Origin: Mesaphorura yosii
Taxonomy: Eukaryota; Arthropoda; Collembola; Poduromorpha; Tullbergiidae
Direction: 5' to 3'
Length of the DNA stretch: 64,000 nucleotides
Assembly (NCBI GenBank): GCA_009869945.1
Contig: WIXG01000293.1
Span: forward strand, 1 to 64,000
Shown here: in pieces, positions 59,801 through 64,000 of the stretch
Layout of the letters: each line of letters opens with the position of its first letter
Position numbering within the stretch: position 1 is the stretch's first letter
Notes under the pieces: generated by a model
What the model was told of the DNA's origin: nothing
Seen by the model: only the letters and a program-made list of their open reading frames with translations
Database searches by the model: none
Position numbers and translations under genes: made by a program

Positions 59801-61387
59801 TGATGGACGGAATCGAAGTCATTTTCCGCCTTGCCTTGGCCATGCTGTGCTTGGCCAGGAACGAGCTCCTCTCTCTGGACATGGAGGGCATGCTCAAGTT
59901 CCTCCAGAAGGAGCTCCCGCCACGCATCGAGGAGGACCCCGAAATCCTGTTCTCTCACTATACCCAGGTCAAGTACAACGCCAAGCGAATGAAGAAGCTC
60001 GAGAAGGAGTACGCGACCATGAAGGCAAAGGAGCAGGAGGAAATGGTCGAACTCCGAAGACTCCGAACGGAGAACAAACTTCTCAAGCACAGACTCGAAG
60101 TGTTGGAGGCTGAATCCTCGGAGCTGGCCAACAAACTTCTTCAGGGCCAAGTGGGCAGGGCTGAGGAAGTGGAAACCTCGTTCGCTCTGAAGCGCGAGTT
60201 GGCCGCCGTTCGACAGCACTACCTGGAAACGATAAATCAGCTGGAGCAGCAGACAATCAATTACCAGAACATTCTTGCAGCCCTCGAGGAACACAACTCC
60301 AAGAAACAAAACTCAATGGAGGAGGTCTCGCTCAAGTCTGAACTCCTGAAACAGAACGAAGAACTGCTGCAGTGTCTGCAAAACGAACTCGTCGAGGTCC
60401 GGCTTCGCGAAGCAGAAAACGAAGTCGTCATGTCAGATCTAAGAAATCAGATCCAGGAGCTGGAAATCGAAAAGAAGAAGCTCAGGGAGTGTGTGGTCGA
60501 CAATTCGGTGGCACACTTGCAAGAGGAACTCATCGCCGTCAAGCTGCGCGAAGCCGAAGCCTCACTCTCGCTTAAAGAACTTCGCCAGAAAGTTGTTGCA
60601 ATGAACGAGCAGTACCAAAAACACTTGCAGGTAAGCTCCGCGAAGATGTCTTCACACGAAAACATTTTACATTTTTTGAGGTGAGTGTGTCTAATTTGAC
60701 TTCAGGACAGCGAAGATGCCGAGTGTGAGAAGAGAGTGCCCTCCTCCAACCCCCTTGGCAGCTTGTTCACCTCAAACCGAGCCGAGGCCCAGCGCCTCGA
60801 GGAGGAGGCAATGACGCTCAAACTGAGAGAGATGAACACCATAATTGAAGTGAAGGAGCACAGGCTAAGAATAATGGAGCTGGAGACGCAGGTTTGGCTG
60901 ACTGCACACAACCAACCACACTCAGACGCTGACTGATGCACTGCCTCCTTCTTTTCAGGTGCAAGTTACGACGAATCAGTTCAGGCGACAGGAGGAGGAG
61001 TGCAGGCGCGTGCGGGAGGAGTTGGAGAAGGCGCTGGGACAGTGCAAGCAGCTGAACTCCCAGCTGAACAAAGAGCGGCGACGATACAGCGACCTGGAGT
61101 CCAAACTGAAGGAGGACTCCGTGCTCGCCAGAATAAAGTACGCGGAGAAGAGTCAGAAAATGTTCGACCTGAGCCAAGAACTCTCATCTCTGAAATTGAA
61201 GAATCAGGAGTTGTTGGCTGAGAAGGTGCTTTGCGCGAATGACTGCTCCTATCTAGGCCACGAGGCGGAGCTGAACGTGGTCAGAGAGACAGAAAGGAAC
61301 GACAGTGAGGAGGAGCCCTCCGCAGCGGACGACGCAGGCGGTGACTTTGTGGACGTGGACCTAGCGTGCCCAGTGACGTCGTCTTGA
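56856..61387 (+). CDS. EVI5: EVI5 Rab-GAP (TBC domain plus coiled coil)
   Basis: Ten exons: 56856-57001, 58545-58752, 58835-58963, 59059-59109, 59189-59305, 59374-59421, 59505-59585, 59665-60630, 60706-60891, 60959-61387; 786 aa. The N-terminal block [16 protein letters not shown] then LIESDSKS matches human EVI5. The TBC domain has [19 protein letters not shown], the arginine-finger motif [16 protein letters not shown], the glutamine-finger motif [18 protein letters not shown], then [20 protein letters not shown] and [12 protein letters not shown] long coiled coil follows ([36 protein letters not shown]). EVI5 acts on Rab11/Rab35-type GTPases in endosomal recycling and cytokinesis, and regulates Emi1 in vertebrates. 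The C-terminus is acidic and short. Exon 8 (966 bases) fuses several vertebrate exons. Confidence 0.94.
57002..57886 (+). other. EVI5 intron 1, 5' part
   Basis: Non-coding between the first exon and the alternative first exon. It should contain the promoter for the alternative transcript. No conserved element or small RNA was recognised. Confidence 0.4.
57887..58422 (+). CDS. EVI5: Alternative first coding exon of EVI5
   Basis: A 178-codon open frame from the ATG at 57887 ends at a GTAAAG donor with two leftover bases, TG. These complete a Trp codon with the first base of exon 2 (58545), exactly the phase used by the upstream first exon. The encoded N-terminus is acidic and Ser-rich ([20 protein letters not shown]) and ends in [12 protein letters not shown] and [14 protein letters not shown], with RHNSAP and RRNSIA resembling basophilic-kinase/14-3-3-type sites. 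It would replace the 49-residue N-terminus of the main form. An internal ATG at 58010 could also be used. Alternative promoter use is inferred from phase and composition. Confidence 0.6.
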
Positions 61388-62506
61388 GTCTCTGTTGATC
61401 TGATTGAAGAAGCACACACAAACTTACGACTAATTTTAAGCCTTCTATTTATTACGTCGGGCGGTGCAGGCTGCATGGGTACGCAATTGTCTCGTACCGC
61501 TGACTCGAGTGAAGGCAAAGTTCAACTGTGATCGCTTTGGTTGCTCGATTGATCCCGCTTTCGCTATAACGCCACAAGCTGATTGTGGTTCCGAAACCGT
61601 TGTCTTCTAATCACGCAGCTTTACTGGTCCCTAAGTTTATGATTCCTTAGCACTCCCAGCGTACCTCTTATGATCTGATGTGTTAATCTCCTGCACGTTC
61701 CCACATCGAACAATTCTCACATCGCCTCAATTCTCACAAGCTATGAAACTATTTGCAATATACACTTTTATGCTTTCGCGCCGTGCAAATTTGTGCAGTC
61801 ACGTGTTTGGTTCTGCGTCCGCCCGGTGGAATGAATCTTCGACTGCGGACTCACTTTTCGCGTGAGTAGTTAAGCCACGGGGTGCGACCTCGGCTACTCC
61901 AGTGCACCGTCTCAGGGTTGTGATTTTTGTATGCAATTTATAACACAATTACGATAGCACTTATTTTAAGGAATCTTATGGCTTTATTGGGGTTTATTAT
62001 TTATCTTGGCAATAAACAATCACGTTTTCATTCGAGTGTTTAAGTTGTTTTATCTTCCCGTCCTCATCGGGATCTTCCACCTGCCCTGCGCTGCTGCAAT
62101 CAAATTCCGGTGGCTGCATTTGTGGCACATTGGACCGCGATGTGTTGAGAGGGAACGGGTTGGTGCCAGTGAAAGCGAAACCGGCATCGTGCAGGCAAAG
62201 AATCGCTCAACAATGACCCAGATAAGATGGGCATAGCAGAGGCATAGCAGTGATTGTTGAGACTCACGGCCGGGGGCTTTTAAGTCTGGCTGACTCGTGT
62301 CCCACTGCAGAGCTTCGCTGTGGGATCCGGTACAAGCCATAACGGGATGGACGGGGTGGTCGTTCTGCGAGCCAATAATGCATTACGAAATCATTCAGGC
62401 GACGACCATGCAAAACCAAAACAGAAAGAGCACAGTGCAGACTGCAAAACGGGGTTAGTTGGTTAGTCGGCTTGCAGCGGTGCGCACTCAACAACTCAGC
62501 CGCACC
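61388..62506. other. EVI5 3' UTR and upstream region of the last gene
   Basis: AATAAA at 62011-62016 is the first clear plus-strand poly(A) hexamer after EVI5. Small open frames (61680-61865, 62006-62236) show no recognisable similarity. The promoter of the 62507 gene should be near 62.4 kb. Confidence 0.4.
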
Positions 62507-63225
62507 ATGTCTTCCTTCGGCTCCTCCGTCGCAAGCGGCTCAGGCGCGTCCGCCAAGACGGCGCAGTTGTCAGGCTCCACCTCCAAGAAGCAGGAATCTG
62601 TGTCTTCAACTCCACCAAAAATCCAGGTACTGAAGCAAGAGAAGCCCGGTCAGGGCAGGAGCACGAAGGAGGGAGAGGCTGACACATACCTCATGCAAAT
62701 GTTGCGAAACCCTTGCAGGTTACTGCTCGAGTGCTCTTCGGGTCTGTGGTCGACATTTCCACACTTCAAGCAGAGCGAAAACGACAAAAGTGACTTCCCA
62801 CCCTACCTCTGGAGCCTGGTGAGCTCGTTTTGACTGAATTTGACCCTACTCAAAATGTTGCAAGTCTGAAAGGCTAATTTACCGGATCCAGAAGTCTCTT
62901 TTATGTAAGTCTGACTGCAGAGAATAAATCCCCTCCACCAGCACACGGAACTCCGGCTGACCGGCTACCTCCGAGGTCGTCCAACCAACTCAGAGCTCCC
63001 TCCAGTAAGTCCCACCATTAAATTCAAGAGGCTTCGACATTCACCCAGTGCGTTTGCTGTCGACAGCTCAAGCCGTGTGCTCTGCCAACTCGAAACGCAG
63101 GACTCGGCTGGACCTCCGCGGCACTTACCCCGGGAATAGGATGGGAGGAAAAGGAGTGGATGCCCCCATCACTACAAAACCCGTCTAACAAAAGAAAGCC
63201 TGTTTATTTTGCCATCTATAGCTAG
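62507..63225 (+). CDS. Unrecognised three-exon protein
   Basis: Exons 62507-62818, 62921-63004 and 63067-63225 all begin and end in phase 0 and give 184 aa. The first 60 residues are Ser/Gly/Ala/Lys-rich (MSSFGSSVASGSGASA), then a more ordered stretch (YLMQMLRNPCRLLLECSSGL). Exon 2 gives INPLHQHTELRLTGYLRGRP. Exon 3 gives PTRNAGLGWTSAALTPGIGW and EEKEWMPPSL. Donors are GTGAGC and GTAAGT; acceptors end CTGCAG and CGACAG. I recognise no family. Exons 2 and 3 are also open in another mutually consistent frame (ADRLPPRSSNQLRAPS joined to LDLRGTYPGNRMGGKG), but joining that frame to exon 1 meets a stop, so the reported frame is preferred. Confidence 0.5.
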
Positions 63226-64000
63226 CATACTACTTACACGTGCTTATCGCGTATGTAATTTCATATTCATACAGGTGAGAAAAATTGCACACGCAATGGA
63301 ATGGAATCTCGCTTTTATAAATACGACCTTTGAGACGCGGCCAACCCCCAAGTAATTTCGCTTTAGTTGTACCTTTTGAATCGTGAGTATTGTATCTTAT
63401 CACTAGAACACTGATAGCACACCCTTGAATTGAGACAAGCGACAACACAATTCACACTGCGGTCCTTACAGAATATTTAGAATATTTACACGCATTTGCT
63501 AACCCATAGTTTAGTAACGATCTACGCTGTAGTCATACGCTTTAAGCTTCTGAGAAGTATGAGACACGATGTACACAAATAAATAACTCATGTGACATGC
63601 GACAAGTGATTTTCCTAAGCATCCATTTATCGAAAAGTCATTGAGATTCATTCATAAGATTCATAATAAGATTCAACCATAATCATTCGGTCCTAATTGT
63701 AAAGACTTACTATTTCAAGCGCATACAAGAGCGAACCTAAATAACTATTAACCAGTAAACACGACCTAATTGCTAATTGAATTGTAGAGAATCTTAAATT
63801 TCCACACAAATTGACCTTGTCTGTTTCACTTGCACCTTCAGCACTCACTCTATCGCATTCACAGCACCTTTGCGTAATTTGTACTTGAGTTTTAGTCAAC
63901 GAGCTTCCTGGAGCAACACATTATAAGCTATCAAGAATCGGCAGCGCGTCACCAGCCACATCTGAAGCGTGGCCTCGCACCATTCGCCAAGAAAGATCAC
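63226..64000. other. 3' flank of the last gene, nothing recognised
   Basis: A+T-rich sequence without coding exons. AATAAA-type hexamers occur near 63580. No RNA gene or repeat was noted before the window edge. Confidence 0.45.

Noticed and set aside
59698-60309. 203-codon minus-strand open frame
   Set aside because: Antisense shadow of the EVI5 coiled-coil exon.

Overview
The window is nuclear DNA from an animal. Genes are split by mostly short introns (about 45-200 bases) with ordinary GT-AG borders, they lie close together on both strands, and there are AATAAA-type poly(A) signals and no bacterial features. Nearly every conserved gene is recognisable from vertebrate or insect family members. 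Two tandem hairpins carry the miR-279 seed and most of its mature sequence, a protostome family best known from arthropods, so an arthropod is the most likely source. The species cannot be named from the sequence.

Layout. Positions 1-12.5 kb are gene-dense: a possible 3' exon of an unknown gene, an unrecognised acidic nuclear-type protein (2574-3339), GPS2 (-), the actin maturation protease ACTMAP (+), pinin (-) and EXOC8 (+). Positions 12.5-26.5 kb are a gene desert with one orphan terminal exon on the minus strand. It ends at an INSM/nerfin-type zinc-finger gene (26509-28697, +), a neural developmental regulator, so the desert is probably regulatory. Positions 29.8-33.2 kb hold LYPLAL1 (+) and RRP15 (-), which converge, then a 539-bp foldback element with TAA target-site duplications. 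Positions 35.5-38.8 kb hold POLA2 (+), with the two miR-279-family hairpins in its apparent first intron. Positions 39.4-64 kb are gene-dense again: DPP3 (+), RAD51 (-), a C6orf136-like mitochondrial-type protein (+), neurochondrin (+), TMED10 (+), aftiphilin (-), TBCE (-), EVI5 (+, two alternative first exons) and an unrecognised three-exon gene (+).

Most of these are unrelated housekeeping genes (replication and recombination: POLA2, RAD51; splicing and ribosome biogenesis: pinin, RRP15; cytoskeleton: ACTMAP, TBCE; trafficking: EXOC8, TMED10, aftiphilin, EVI5). The arrangement that stands out is regulatory. The miR-279 pair lies about 10 kb from the INSM/nerfin gene. Six miR-279 seed matches are packed into 571 bases upstream of that gene's start codon, and two more lie in its presumed 3' UTR. 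In Drosophila miR-279 represses nerfin-1, so the window may hold a miRNA and its classical target physically linked, with an unusually dense group of sites. All gene models were joined by hand from reading frame, phase and splice consensus. Phases agree at every junction reported, but no transcript evidence was available.
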